DNA of 64,000 nt from DASXRA01 sp036506155 (GCA_036506155.1 DASXSF010000115.1:62001-126000); one strand, 5' to 3'. Numbered from the stretch's first letter, positions 52,835-62,190 are shown. Program-made: numbers and translations. The notes: generated by a model not told the origin, from the sequence alone.

Positions 52835-53473
52835 TCAGAGCTTGATGGTCTGGCCGGGGAAGATCAGGTCAGGGTTGCTGATCTCATCCCCGTTCAGCTC
52901 CGCCAGGGTGTGCCAGCCGCCGGACACGTTGTGCGTGTCGGCGATGCGCGACAGGGTGTCCCCGGCGCGGACCACGTAGGTGCGGCGCGACGCCTGCGGA
53001 GCGTTCTCGTCGTCGCTCCCGGACTGGGTGCTCGGCTGCGGAGCGGCCGGCGTGGAATCGACTGCAGGCGTCGTGTCGGTCGGGGTGGAGCCACCGGTCA
53101 GGTAGGCGCCACAGACGGGCCACGCGCCCACACCCTGCCCGTCGAGCACGCGCTCGGCGACGGTGATCTGGGCAGACTCGCTCGCCAGGTCGGCGCGCGA
53201 GGCGAACGCCTGACCCCCGAAGGCGTCCCAGGTGCTCTGGGTGAACTGCAGGCCTCCGTAGAAGCCGTTGCCGGTGTTGATGTGCCAGTTGCCGCTGGAC
53301 TCGCATTGTGCGACTCCGGACCAGTCGTGTCCGGGCGAAGCGCTCGCGGCATTGGTGCTGGCGAGGGCGGTGGCCACGGCAGCGGCTGCTCCGACGCTGA
53401 CTGCGGCTCCGCGAACAACGCGGCCGGTGGTGCTGGGCGCGCGATGTTGGCCCTGGTAGCGGGCACGGGGCAT
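52835..53473 (-). CDS. Resuscitation-promoting-factor-like transglycosylase with LysM
   Basis: A 212-residue secreted protein. A signal region is followed by an Rpf domain (DWSGVAQCESSGNWHINTGN, FYGGLQFTQSTWDAFGG; catalytic Glu in QCESSG), a Pro/Thr/Ser linker, and a C-terminal LysM module (TYVVRAGDTLSRIADTHNV to FPGQTIKL). It cleaves peptidoglycan and helps growth and exit from dormancy in relatives. GGAGG precedes the ATG. The long leader upstream matches a c-di-AMP riboswitch, which in actinobacteria commonly controls rpf genes. Confidence 0.93.
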   Translation of the reverse strand: MPRARYQGQHRAPSTTGRVVRGAAVSVGAAAAVATALASTNAASASPGHDWSGVAQCESSGNWHINTGNGFYGGLQFTQSTWDAFGGQAFASRADLASESAQITVAERVLDGQGVGAWPVCGAYLTGGSTPTDTTPAVDSTPAAPQPSTQSGSDDENAPQASRRTYVVRAGDTLSRIADTHNVSGGWHTLAELNGDEISNPDLIFPGQTIKL

Positions 53474-53479
53474 TACGAA

Positions 53480-53660
53480 CCTCCGATCCGCCGCCTGCGG
53501 AGTTAGCTTTCGGGTTCGGGCGATCGGTGCCCGGCCGCGAGCGCGGCTTCACCCCACCGGGGTTCGCGCTGGCGCGCGGACCCGGGACCCCCAACAGCGG
53601 GTGGGTCCCCCGCCCCCGTCCGAGTAGGCAACTCGACTTAGGCGCTGGCGGACGGGGCTC
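53480..53660 (-). promoter_or_regulatory. c-di-AMP (ydaO/yuaA-type) riboswitch leader of the rpf gene
   Basis: On the minus strand the leader holds conserved blocks in the right order: GGGGGACCCAC, then GGTGGGGTGAAGCC, then CGCCCGAACCCGAAAGCTAA followed by CTCCGCAGGCGG. The outer stem can form between CCGTCCGCC (near 53655) and GGCGGATCGG (near 53488). The switch ends about 15 bases before the rpf start codon. In this class, binding of c-di-AMP usually lowers expression of cell-wall hydrolases. Confidence 0.82.
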
Positions 53661-53956
53661 GGCGGACCTGCGCCGCACCACGCAGTCGGCGCGGTGCCGG
53701 AACAGAGTTACGGACAGCTCCGCCCGCGCCGAGCACCACCCCCCAAAATTGAGACCTTCATCTCTGTTTTCGGTTCAGCTCTGCACACGCAATGCGGTCA
53801 CAAATTACGAGACGTGGCCCCAGGCTAACGCGGACCAAATGACTGTGAACGAGGAGAGACCCGGGCGGGAACGGGCAGCGGTGTACGGCACCTCGAGGCG
53901 AGAACTCATGACATTCGCTTGGAGGGACCTGTGCGTCGTATCCATATCCTTGATGT
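53661..53956. other. Intergenic region between rpf leader and LysR gene
   Basis: About 296 bases. It should hold the rpf promoter on the minus strand and the LysR promoter on the plus strand; TATCCT lies about 8-14 bases before the LysR GTG. No gene with coding bias was seen. Confidence 0.4.
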
Positions 53957-54838
53957 GTGCTCAGTCTGGTCCACCTCAGGGTGCTTGCGGCGGTAGCGCG
54001 CACGGGATCGGTCACCGAAGCGGCGAAGGAGCTGCATTACTCGCAGCCGTCCGTGAGCCATCACCTGGCGCGACTGGAGGCGGCGACCGGCGCGAGGCTC
54101 GTGCAGCGTGTCGGTCGTGGGATCCGCTTGACCCCCGAAGGAATACTGCTCGCGAATCGCGCTGGCGAGATCATCGGGCGGGTCGATTCGGCGTCGAACG
54201 AGCTGGCCGCGCAGGTGGGGTTGCAGGCTGGACGGGTACGCCTGGCCGGCTACCAGTCGGTGCTGAGCACGCTCGTGCCCGAGGCGGCGGCCAACCTCGC
54301 CCGGAATCACCCGGGCATCGAGCTGAGCCTGATCGACGTCCACCCGGTCGAGGCGTTGCGGCTCCTCAGGCAAGGGACGATCGACGTTGCGCTGATCTTC
54401 CGGTACGCCGACACGCCGGTCGAAGAGGAGGACTTCCGGCTCGTCCACGTGAGCGACGATCCCCTCTATCTCGTGAGTCAGCGATCCGACGACAGCATCA
54501 CGAACTACCGCGACTCCGCATGGATCGGCGGCTGCGAAAGGTGCCAGGCCGAGCTCGTCGCCGTCTGCCAGCGGGCCGGCTTCGCCCCTCGGATCGCATT
54601 CGTCAGCGACGACATGGTCGTCATGCAGGCGCTGGTCGCTGCCGGGATGGGTGTCACCACGCTGCCCGGCCTGGCCCTTTCGGCTCATCGCAGCCCAGGC
54701 GTTCACACGACAGAGCTGCCCGACTTTCCGAGACAGATCTACGCGGTCACGTACGGCGATCCGCCCGATCCGCCGGCCAGTACCGCGCTCATCGAGGCGA
54801 TCCGAGAATCCGCCGCGCTCGCGACGCTCAGCGCATAA
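53957..54838 (+). CDS. LysR-family transcriptional regulator
   Basis: A 293-residue regulator with the LysR HTH (HLRVLAAVARTGSVTEAAKE then SQPSVSHHLARLEAATG) and a periplasmic-binding-like effector domain (AGRVRLAGYQSVLSTLVPEA, VALIFRYADTP, AGMGVTTLPGLAL). The GTG at 53957 has no ribosome site and a -10-like TATCCT just upstream, so the message is probably leaderless. No obvious divergent target is adjacent; the rpf leader lies on the other side. Confidence 0.9.
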   Translation: MLSLVHLRVLAAVARTGSVTEAAKELHYSQPSVSHHLARLEAATGARLVQRVGRGIRLTPEGILLANRAGEIIGRVDSASNELAAQVGLQAGRVRLAGYQSVLSTLVPEAAANLARNHPGIELSLIDVHPVEALRLLRQGTIDVALIFRYADTPVEEEDFRLVHVSDDPLYLVSQRSDDSITNYRDSAWIGGCERCQAELVAVCQRAGFAPRIAFVSDDMVVMQALVAAGMGVTTLPGLALSAHRSPGVHTTELPDFPRQIYAVTYGDPPDPPASTALIEAIRESAALATLSA

Positions 54839-54901
54839 CTGCCTCGGCCATGAGCGCCGCGAGCTCGACCACTTTCCCACCCGGCCCGCTCCGGCTGCGG
54901 A

Positions 54902-55387
54902 TCACGAATCAGGGCCGAGCGCGCGCACAGCATCGACGATGTAGACGTCGTCGATGTAGTCCAATCCGGCGGCCTCCACGAGTCGCCGTCCCTGTTGCGA
55001 CTCAGCGGCGGAGAGCCAGCATCCGGCCGGGTCCCTGCTGCCCGTGCTGTCGAGCCCTGACTGGCGCCACATCGCGCTCGCGCCGAGTCGCAGCGCGGTC
55101 TGCACGATGCCGGGCAACTCATCGATTGGGCGGTGGGCGTAGACGAGGTCCGCGTGATCCAGAGGCCCGTCAAGATCGCGCCGTCGCACCTCGCCGTCGG
55201 TGAGATACCAACTGGAATACGCGTGGGGCGCCGGACCACCTTGGACGACAACCGCGTAGCCCGCTTCGGCGAGCGCCTGCGGCACCTCCCTGGATGGCCA
55301 ATCCACGAGTAACACTCGTCGCCCCGCGCGAAGAATCCGCTCGGCCTCGCTCATCGCACCGTCATCATCCAGGCCAAGCGCAGCCAT
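54902..55387 (-). CDS. CoA-binding-domain protein
   Basis: A 161-residue protein resembling small CoA-binding proteins (Rossmann-like): RVLLVDWPSREVPQALAEAG at the start, YAVVVQGGPAP, ADLVYAHRPIDELPGIVQTA, and a late GCWLSAAESQQGRRLVEAAG. The biochemical role is not known. It ends 60 bases from the convergent LysR stop. An ATG 11 codons later is an alternative start. Confidence 0.75.
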   Translation of the reverse strand: MAALGLDDDGAMSEAERILRAGRRVLLVDWPSREVPQALAEAGYAVVVQGGPAPHAYSSWYLTDGEVRRRDLDGPLDHADLVYAHRPIDELPGIVQTALRLGASAMWRQSGLDSTGSRDPAGCWLSAAESQQGRRLVEAAGLDYIDDVYIVDAVRALGPDS

Positions 55388-55440
55388 GCTCGCAGGCTAG
55401 CCGCTGGTCAGGCCGGAAGGCGATGAATTTCCACGCCCAC

Positions 55441-55470
55441 CGTCGTCCTAACTCTCGTGGAAGGACGACG
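55441..55470. other. Strong hairpin in the intergenic region before the small genes
   Basis: CGTCGTCCT (55441-55449) and AGGACGACG (55462-55470) form a perfect nine-pair stem with a 12-base loop. A second small palindrome, CTAAGG-C-CCTTAG, lies at 55494-55506. Neither is followed by a T run, so a terminator is not certain; a transcript leader structure or an operator is possible. Confidence 0.45.
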
Positions 55471-55634
55471 TAAGGACACGAACCCGCCGGCGCCTAAGGC
55501 CCTTAGCACCCCGGAATCTCGGGGCCGCACGGAATCTGAGGCGCATCCGATCCGGATCTAGGCGAGCTTCCCGATGCGGCGGCAGCGGCCTTACGCGCAG
55601 GCTCATCTACATCAACTCAACAAGTGAGGAAGAG

Positions 55635-55763
55635 ATGAACAGCTACCTGAACGCCGCGGTCGCCACTGAGCACCACCAGCAACTGATCGCCGACGCCGCC
55701 GAGTTCCGGCGCAGCCGCATCAACCGCAAGACCAAGGCCACCCGGCGGCGGTATCACCGCTGA
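55635..55763 (+). CDS. Small basic protein, 42 residues, unknown function
   Basis: ATG at 55635 after GAGGAAGAG, stop at 55763. It starts MNSYLNAAVATEHHQQLIAD, continues with a helical AAEFRRSRINRK and ends basic (RRRYHR). Codon bias is normal. Small proteins of this shape, an amphipathic start and an arginine-rich end, are common in actinobacteria, and their role is unknown. It is followed 27 bases later by another small gene in the same direction. Confidence 0.7.
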   Translation: MNSYLNAAVATEHHQQLIADAAEFRRSRINRKTKATRRRYHR

Positions 55764-55790
55764 AGGGCGCACGCTTCCAAGGAGCAAGCC

Positions 55791-55988
55791 ATGCAGTACG
55801 TAACCGTCCGACCGGAATGGCACGTCAAGGCCCGTGACCTGCACCCTGGCGATGTCGTGCAGCAGTGCGACTGGCCGTTGCATGTCCGCGAGGTGACGCT
55901 CACCCACAACGACGTAGCGATCGCGGTCACCGAGTTCGAGTTCCCGCTGCACTACGCGGCCGACGCACAGGTACAACTGGCCGCCTGA
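55791..55988 (+). CDS. Small protein, 65 residues, unknown function
   Basis: ATG at 55791 after AAGGAG. The sequence MQYVTVRPEWHVKARDLHPG, then VVQQCDW and VTEFEFPLHYAAD suggests a small beta-rich (SH3-like) fold. I do not recognise a family. It lies between the 42-residue gene and the hydrolase at 55995, all in one direction with short gaps, probably an operon. Confidence 0.7.
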   Translation: MQYVTVRPEWHVKARDLHPGDVVQQCDWPLHVREVTLTHNDVAIAVTEFEFPLHYAADAQVQLAA

Positions 55989-55994
55989 CTCCCT

Positions 55995-56786
55995 ATGGCG
56001 CTCTCGGTTCGCTTGTACGGCGACGGCCGTCCGGTCATTCTGCTTCCCTGGTTCGGCCTGGACAGCAGTGTCACCGCAGCCGCATTCGAGCCGGCGTTCT
56101 CTGAAGTGTCCGGCTGGCGGCGCTATTACCTCGATCTGCCCGGCACCGGCAACTCCTCGCCGGTAGCGCCCACCTCGGACGCCGTTCTCGACGCTGTTGC
56201 CGACACGATTCGCGACCTCATCGGCGACACGCAGCATGCATTGGCCGGCTGTTCGTACGGCGGCTACCTAGCCGCGGCGCTGGCCGGGCGGCCCCAAGCT
56301 CGGATCGCAGGTCTGCTGCTCGTATGTGCCGGTGTCAAAATCCTGCCTGCGGAACGAAACCTCTCCGGGCTGGCCGCCTCCGCGCCGCAACGCGGCTGGC
56401 TCGACGCGATCCCTCAGGAATGGCACCAGCATTTTCAGCACGCCATCGGCTTCCAGACTCCTGACGTGGCGCGCCGCGTCTTCGAAGCGGTCAAGGGCAG
56501 CACGGGCATCGACGACTACCTTGACGATCTTCGGGCGACCGGCTACCGCTTGTCCGACGAGGACGCGACCCGCGCGTATGCCGGACCCACCTCTCTGCTT
56601 GCCGGCACGCAAGACCGCGTCGCCGGCTACCTGGACCTGGTCGGCACGCTTCCCGGCTACCGCGACGGCGATTTGTACGCGCTCAGCAACGCCGGGCACT
56701 ACCTGCCCTTCGAGCAGCCGCAGCGCTTCCGCGCACTCGTGCGCTACTGGCTCACCCGAACGGCAACCAGCGCGACTACGGGCTGA
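55995..56786 (+). CDS. Alpha/beta hydrolase
   Basis: A 263-residue hydrolase: LLPWFGLDSS (oxyanion region, no HGGPG), LPGTGNS, nucleophile elbow AGCSYGGYLA (Ser about residue 85), Asp in AGTQDRVAG and His in NAGHYLPFEQP. It starts six bases after the upstream small gene. The last codons overlap the convergent PNGase A gene by 11 bases. The substrate is not known. Confidence 0.86.
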   Translation: MALSVRLYGDGRPVILLPWFGLDSSVTAAAFEPAFSEVSGWRRYYLDLPGTGNSSPVAPTSDAVLDAVADTIRDLIGDTQHALAGCSYGGYLAAALAGRPQARIAGLLLVCAGVKILPAERNLSGLAASAPQRGWLDAIPQEWHQHFQHAIGFQTPDVARRVFEAVKGSTGIDDYLDDLRATGYRLSDEDATRAYAGPTSLLAGTQDRVAGYLDLVGTLPGYRDGDLYALSNAGHYLPFEQPQRFRALVRYWLTRTATSATTG

Positions 56787-58401
56787 CGTCCGTTGTGATC
56801 AGTCCGTGGTCGCTGGCCAGATAGTGGACGTACCACTGGCCCAGGTCGTTGTCGCCCGTGTAGCGGGAGGTGGCGTTCCCGTCGGATTCGGTCACGACGC
56901 CGTTGGTGCGGGTGAGAATGCCGTAGGAGTCGACGTACTCGGTGGAGCGGCTCGCCGGCTGCCAGCCGTGCTCGGAGGCTACGGCGTCCGACAGCGTCTG
57001 CGTCATGTCGACCGTGCCGCTGAGCGAGTAGTTATTGCCATCGACGAAGCTGGCGATCGTGTAGTCGACAGTGAGCGGGTAGTCGTACGTATGCCGGGTC
57101 CCGGACACCACGTGGCCGTCGCGAGTGCACGTCGAGGTCTGCTCGCCGCTGTCGTGTTGCACAAGGCGCTGCTCGAAGCCGTTGTCCGTCACGGTGTCGC
57201 TGTTTCGATACGCCATGGTACGGACGACGCGGGTGTAGACCCGTCCCGCCGACGTATCCAGCCAGCCTGCCGTTACGTCGGTCCGGGACGTGGAGTCGAC
57301 GACGCCGGTGTCGCCGCTGCCGACAGGCGCCTCGGTCGTGCTCTCCGTGGCGGTCGGGGCGACGTCGTCGGTGGTGAGCGAGCCGTGCGTTTGCGCCGCG
57401 TGGTGATCGGTGTAGAGCAGCAGGGTCACGACGACGGTCCACTCGTCGCCGGCGTTCTGAACGCCGGCGGTCAGGTCGTGCGTGCCGCCGTCCACCAGCA
57501 GGCCGGCGAACGGTGTGATGTCGACGTGCTCCGCGTACAGGCTGAACGTATGAATGGCTGGGACCGGCCGCCACAGCGTGGGGACGATGCCCCCCGTATA
57601 GATGTGTGGGTAGGTATGCACCGCCGCGACAGGCTGGCCGTCCAGCGAGAAATCGGCCTCCCGGTACGGGCCGTGCGTGCACAGGCCGGCGCTCGGGTAC
57701 TTCGCCGACACGTCAGCCGGAACGTCTGAGAACCACTGCTCGTCGCAGCCGTGCCCTTCGAGCGTCACCTCGAGATCGGCGCGGACGATGTTGCGCGGCA
57801 GCCCGTTCAACGTGAAGTGAGCCGGCGCGTCCTGTGCCGGGAAGCCGACTACCGCGTCCGGCACACCCGCAGGCGGGCGTCCGGAATAGTAGGTGAGCGT
57901 CACCGTCTGGTCGTACACGCCGGTGTAGACGTCGCTGGTGTAGTTGATGATTCCGCCGCGGAACGGCTGCGCCGTACGCAGCAGCGCGCTGTACTCGGTG
58001 AGGTCCTTCGACACGGTGTAGGTGATCGGCGTCGAGCCGGACGGCTCCTCGGTCGTTCCCCAGTACACCTCGGTGCCGCCGATGTTGACATCGCCGAACC
58101 GGTCGAACTGGCGGCCGCTCACGCTGATCGTGTAGTCCATGACCACCTTCGCCCACGGTCCCGGGCAGCCGCTCGGCGGGGCAAGCGTGCCCGAGAAGTT
58201 CTGCGGCGAGCCGTCCCGCGCGTTGGACAGGAAATGGTCGGCGAGTGTGAGCGTGCAATGCGGTCCCGCCGGCCGCGAGACCGGGGGCTCCGCGGTGACC
58301 GGGTTGTCGGTGTAGGGCTCGACGAACGGCGCTGCGCTCGCGGCGGTCGGGGCGGCCAGGGCGACGACCAGGGCGGCGAGGGCCGGCAAGGCACGTTTCA
58401 T
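56776..58401 (-). CDS. Secreted peptide-N4-glycosidase A (PNGase A) family amidase
   Basis: Releases N-glycans from glycoproteins by cleaving the glycan-Asn amide. The 541-residue protein has a signal peptide (to ASAAP, about residue 24). Family blocks: VVMDYTISVSGRQFDRFGDV, IGGTEVYWGTTEEPSG, VSKDLTEYSALL, and EHVDITPFAGLLVDGGTHDL. GAGGAG precedes the ATG at 58401. It is divergent from a GH92 alpha-mannosidase with 180 bases between, so the two probably form an N-glycan-degrading pair. Bacterial members of this family are not common. Confidence 0.85.
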   Translation of the reverse strand: MKRALPALAALVVALAAPTAASAAPFVEPYTDNPVTAEPPVSRPAGPHCTLTLADHFLSNARDGSPQNFSGTLAPPSGCPGPWAKVVMDYTISVSGRQFDRFGDVNIGGTEVYWGTTEEPSGSTPITYTVSKDLTEYSALLRTAQPFRGGIINYTSDVYTGVYDQTVTLTYYSGRPPAGVPDAVVGFPAQDAPAHFTLNGLPRNIVRADLEVTLEGHGCDEQWFSDVPADVSAKYPSAGLCTHGPYREADFSLDGQPVAAVHTYPHIYTGGIVPTLWRPVPAIHTFSLYAEHVDITPFAGLLVDGGTHDLTAGVQNAGDEWTVVVTLLLYTDHHAAQTHGSLTTDDVAPTATESTTEAPVGSGDTGVVDSTSRTDVTAGWLDTSAGRVYTRVVRTMAYRNSDTVTDNGFEQRLVQHDSGEQTSTCTRDGHVVSGTRHTYDYPLTVDYTIASFVDGNNYSLSGTVDMTQTLSDAVASEHGWQPASRSTEYVDSYGILTRTNGVVTESDGNATSRYTGDNDLGQWYVHYLASDHGLITTDVSP

Positions 58402-58581
58402 CTCAGGACACTCCTCAGGGTCAGAGCGGGCACAGTATGACAACGATGACTGAGCAAGGCAAGGCGCCACATCGGTCGCGGTTGACACGGTTGCCCCGGT
58501 CAGCAAGACTGCCCGCGCGTTTGGGTGCACTAGGCGGACCACGATTGACGGCAATTGTCCTTGAATGAACGGGGAAAGCCG

Positions 58582-61500
58582 ATGGTGACACGTACGCGTA
58601 CGGCCCGGCGGGCCACGCTCGCGGGCGCGGTGCTGGCAACCGTTGTGACTTCGTTGTCAGGCATTCCCGCAGTTGCCGCGCCGGCCGGCCCGGCCGGCGC
58701 GGGCGACCCGGCGTCCTACGTCGACCCGCTGATCGGCACCGGCAGCGGCGGTGCTCACGTTGGCAACGTCGACGCCTTTCCTGGTGCCACCGTCCCATTC
58801 GGCATGGTGCAGTTCAGCCCGGACACGCCCAGCCGTCCCTCCGGGGGCGGCTACTTCTACGACGACACGGCGATTACCGGGTTCAGCCTGACGCACCTGT
58901 CCGGCGTGGGCTGCAACATCACCGGGGACATCCCGTTCCTGCCGCTGGCCGGGGCAGTGCCGGCCGACCCGGCCGCGGCGAGCGTGCCGTTCTCGCACGG
59001 CGCGGAGCAGGCGAGTGCGGGGCGCTACACGGTCGCGGCGGGCGGCGTTCAGACGCAGTTGACCGCGACTGCGCGGACCGGCCTCGCCACGATGACCTAC
59101 CCGGCTACCGACGAGGCGCAGCTGCTCGTCAAGGTGAGCGGCAGTCAGGGCGCGCCGTCGGGCGCGACCTTCCACACGGTAGGCACCGACGAGATCGCCG
59201 GGTCGGTCACCAACGGCCACTTCTGCGGCCAGCCCGACTCCTACACCGTGTACTTCGACGCGAAATTCGATCGGCCGTTCACCGCGAGCGGCACGTGGGG
59301 CGGCGCTACCGGTGTGCAGGCCGGGCAGACGTCAATGACAGCGCACGGCCATCCGCAGGTGCGCCCGGGCAAGCCCGGCGAGACGCCGGCCAGCGAGCAG
59401 ACCGGGGCGGCGGCGCCGGACTCGGTGGTCGCCGGCGGCTACGTCACGTTCGACACCCGGTCGATGCCCACGGTCGGCATGCAGGTCGGCGTGTCGTACG
59501 TCAGCGAGGGCGGCGCGCGGGCGAACCGGGTCGCCGAGACGACCAGCTTCGACCGGGCGGCTCAGGCGGCTCATCGGGCCTGGGACACCCAGCTCGGCAA
59601 GATCGCGATCACCGGTGGCTCCAGCGCGCAGCGCACGTCGTTCTACACCGCGCTGTATCACGCCACGCTGCATCCGAGTCTGTTCGACGACGCCGACGGG
59701 CGCTATATCGGCTTCGACAACGCGATCCACACGGTGCCGAAGGGTCATCACCAGTACGCCTACTTCTCCGGGTGGGACATCTACCGCTCGCAGATCCCCT
59801 TGCTGGCGCTGATTGATCCGCACGAGGCGAGCGACATGGTGTCGTCGCTGCTGCGCGACGGTGACCAGATGGGCTTCTTGCCCAAGTGGCCGGTGGCCAA
59901 CGGCGAGAGCGGAGTGATGAACGGCGACGCCGCGGACGCCATCATCGGCGGCGCATACGCGTTCGGCGCGCGCGACTTCGACGCCGCGCATGCCGTGGAC
60001 GAGATGGTGCACGGCGCCCAGGCCAGCGGTCCGCCCGCTCAGGGCTGGTACGTCGAGCGCCCTTCCGGCGCCGACTACCTCGCGAACGGCTACGTGCCGA
60101 ACGTGCGGGCCACGTCGATCTCTCCGGTTCCGAACGGGGCGTCGGAGACAGAGGAATATGCGCTGGCCGACCTGTCGGTATCGCGACTGGCGCAGGCGGT
60201 CGGGCGCGACGACGTGGCGGCGCGGTTCGCCACCCGGTCGCAGAACTGGGCGAACATCTTCAACACGTCGACGGGCTACGTCCAGCCGCGCGACGCGGAT
60301 GGCGCGTTCCCGTCCGGCGACCCGCTCGTGATCACCAACGGATTCGGGCAGAGCGGGTTCCAGGAGGGCAACACCGCGCAGTACACCTGGATGGTTCCGC
60401 AGAACCTGCCGGCGTTGATCGACGGCATCGGTGGCGCGCCGGCTGCCCGGGCCCGGCTGGACACGTACTTCACCCAGCTCAACGCGGGGCCGAACGAGCC
60501 GTATCACTGGCAGGGCAACGAGCCGACGTTCGCGACGCCCTGGGTGTACAACAGCGCCGGTGCGCCGTGGGAGACGCAGGCGACGGTGCGCCGCATCCAG
60601 TCCGAGCTGTACACGCCGACGCCCGGTGGCGAGCCGGGCAACGACGATCTGGGCGCGATGTCGTCGTGGTACGTGTGGGCGTCGCTGGGCGTGTACCCAC
60701 AGGTGGCGGGCACGCCCCTGCTGTCGCTGAATTCGCCGCTGTTCTCACATGTGGTGATCGACGGCGGTCCCGGCCGCCAGGTTGTGATCAACGCACCCGG
60801 TGCGGGCGACGTGACGCCGTACGTGCACGGGCTGAGCGTCAACGGGCGGCAGACCACGCACACGTGGTTGATGTTGCCGCCGTCCGGCCCCACCGTCCTC
60901 AACTTCACGCTCGGCAGCCAGCCCGACCACAGCTGGGGCACCGGCGCCGGCGACGGCACCCCGTCGTTCGCCCCCGGTCCGGTGACGTTCCCGCCGAGCA
61001 CACGCGCGTTCCTGCGCACCGACCCGGCCGCCCTGCACCTGTCCGGGGGCGAATCCGCCGACGTAAGCGTGATCGTCGACAACTCGCTCGGCAGCCGCGA
61101 CGCGTCCGTCACGTGGAGGGCCACCGCGACCGCCGGTATCGACGTGGCGCCGACCAGCGGTACCGGCACCGCCCCGGCCGGTGGCAGCGCCGCATCGCAG
61201 ATCACGGTCAGCGCACCGGCCGGAGTTGCGGACGGGCTCTACTCCGTGGTGATCACCGGGCACGACAGCAACGGCGCCGCTGTGCCGACGGTGCGGCTCC
61301 CCATCACGATCGGGCACCCGGCCCAGGCCTACGTGTCGAACTACTCCGACAACACCGTGACGCCCGTAGATATCGTGACCGACACCGCCGGCCCGACGAT
61401 CCCCACCGGCAGCGGTCCCGACGGCGTCGTCGTGCTGCCCGACAACAGCGAGGTGTACGTCGCGAACAACAACACCAATAACGTCACGGTGATCTCTACC

Positions 61501-62187
61501 GCGGACAACCACGTCGTCACCACGATCCCGGTCGGCTCCATCGCCGCAGACGTCGTCGCCACGGCGGACAGCAAGACGGTCTGGGTGAGCAACTACGGCG
61601 ACGGCACCGTCCAACCCATCGACATCGCCACCCATACGGCCGGCCCGCCCATCGCGGTCGGGCCGAATCCGCAGCGGCTGCGGCTGTCGCCGGACGGCAC
61701 CCAGTTGTGGGTACCCGACCAGGGCAACGGGACCGTGAGCGTGATCGACCTCGCCACCCGCACCGTCATCCACACCATCACCGTCGGGCCGGCACCGTTC
61801 GGTGTGGCGTTCGGCGTCAACAAGGCCTACGTCAGCAACACCGGCAACGGCACGCTGTCGGTGATCGACACGAGCACGTACAGCGTCGTCGGGACCCTGA
61901 GCGTTCCTGCGCCGAACGGCCTTGCCAACACGGGTGATCTGAGCCTGGTCTACGCCACCCTTAACGGCGGCGGCGTTCAGCCCATCAACACCGACAAGGA
62001 CCTTCTCGGAACTCCCATCACGTTCGGCTCCGGAACTTATGCGGTGACGTTCACGGGCGACGGAAGCACTGCTTGGGCCGTCGACTCCAACACCAACGAC
62101 ATCCAGCAGATCAACGCGACCACCGGCACCCTCGGCGCGAAGGTCACCGTCGGAAACGTTCCGGACGGCATCGGCCTGACGCACTGA
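58582..62187 (+). CDS. GH92 alpha-mannosidase with NEW3 domain and seven-bladed YVTN propeller
   Basis: A 1201-residue secreted enzyme. After the signal peptide the GH92 domain (about 35-780) has VDPLIGTGSGGAHVGN, FPGATVPFGMVQFSPDT, HLSGVGCN, YHWQGNEP and PGNDDLGAMSSWYVW. These enzymes remove alpha-1,2/1,3-mannose from N-glycans with calcium. A NEW3-like beta-sandwich (about 815-910) follows, then seven repeats of the YVSN-type propeller (915-1201). The propeller on a GH92 is unusual and may bind glycans or the cell surface. GGGGAAAG precedes the ATG. Its stop is three bases from the convergent epimerase stop. Confidence 0.92.
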   Translation: MVTRTRTARRATLAGAVLATVVTSLSGIPAVAAPAGPAGAGDPASYVDPLIGTGSGGAHVGNVDAFPGATVPFGMVQFSPDTPSRPSGGGYFYDDTAITGFSLTHLSGVGCNITGDIPFLPLAGAVPADPAAASVPFSHGAEQASAGRYTVAAGGVQTQLTATARTGLATMTYPATDEAQLLVKVSGSQGAPSGATFHTVGTDEIAGSVTNGHFCGQPDSYTVYFDAKFDRPFTASGTWGGATGVQAGQTSMTAHGHPQVRPGKPGETPASEQTGAAAPDSVVAGGYVTFDTRSMPTVGMQVGVSYVSEGGARANRVAETTSFDRAAQAAHRAWDTQLGKIAITGGSSAQRTSFYTALYHATLHPSLFDDADGRYIGFDNAIHTVPKGHHQYAYFSGWDIYRSQIPLLALIDPHEASDMVSSLLRDGDQMGFLPKWPVANGESGVMNGDAADAIIGGAYAFGARDFDAAHAVDEMVHGAQASGPPAQGWYVERPSGADYLANGYVPNVRATSISPVPNGASETEEYALADLSVSRLAQAVGRDDVAARFATRSQNWANIFNTSTGYVQPRDADGAFPSGDPLVITNGFGQSGFQEGNTAQYTWMVPQNLPALIDGIGGAPAARARLDTYFTQLNAGPNEPYHWQGNEPTFATPWVYNSAGAPWETQATVRRIQSELYTPTPGGEPGNDDLGAMSSWYVWASLGVYPQVAGTPLLSLNSPLFSHVVIDGGPGRQVVINAPGAGDVTPYVHGLSVNGRQTTHTWLMLPPSGPTVLNFTLGSQPDHSWGTGAGDGTPSFAPGPVTFPPSTRAFLRTDPAALHLSGGESADVSVIVDNSLGSRDASVTWRATATAGIDVAPTSGTGTAPAGGSAASQITVSAPAGVADGLYSVVITGHDSNGAAVPTVRLPITIGHPAQAYVSNYSDNTVTPVDIVTDTAGPTIPTGSGPDGVVVLPDNSEVYVANNNTNNVTVISTADNHVVTTIPVGSIAADVVATADSKTVWVSNYGDGTVQPIDIATHTAGPPIAVGPNPQRLRLSPDGTQLWVPDQGNGTVSVIDLATRTVIHTITVGPAPFGVAFGVNKAYVSNTGNGTLSVIDTSTYSVVGTLSVPAPNGLANTGDLSLVYATLNGGGVQPINTDKDLLGTPITFGSGTYAVTFTGDGSTAWAVDSNTNDIQQINATTGTLGAKVTVGNVPDGIGLTH

Positions 62188-62190
62188 GCC

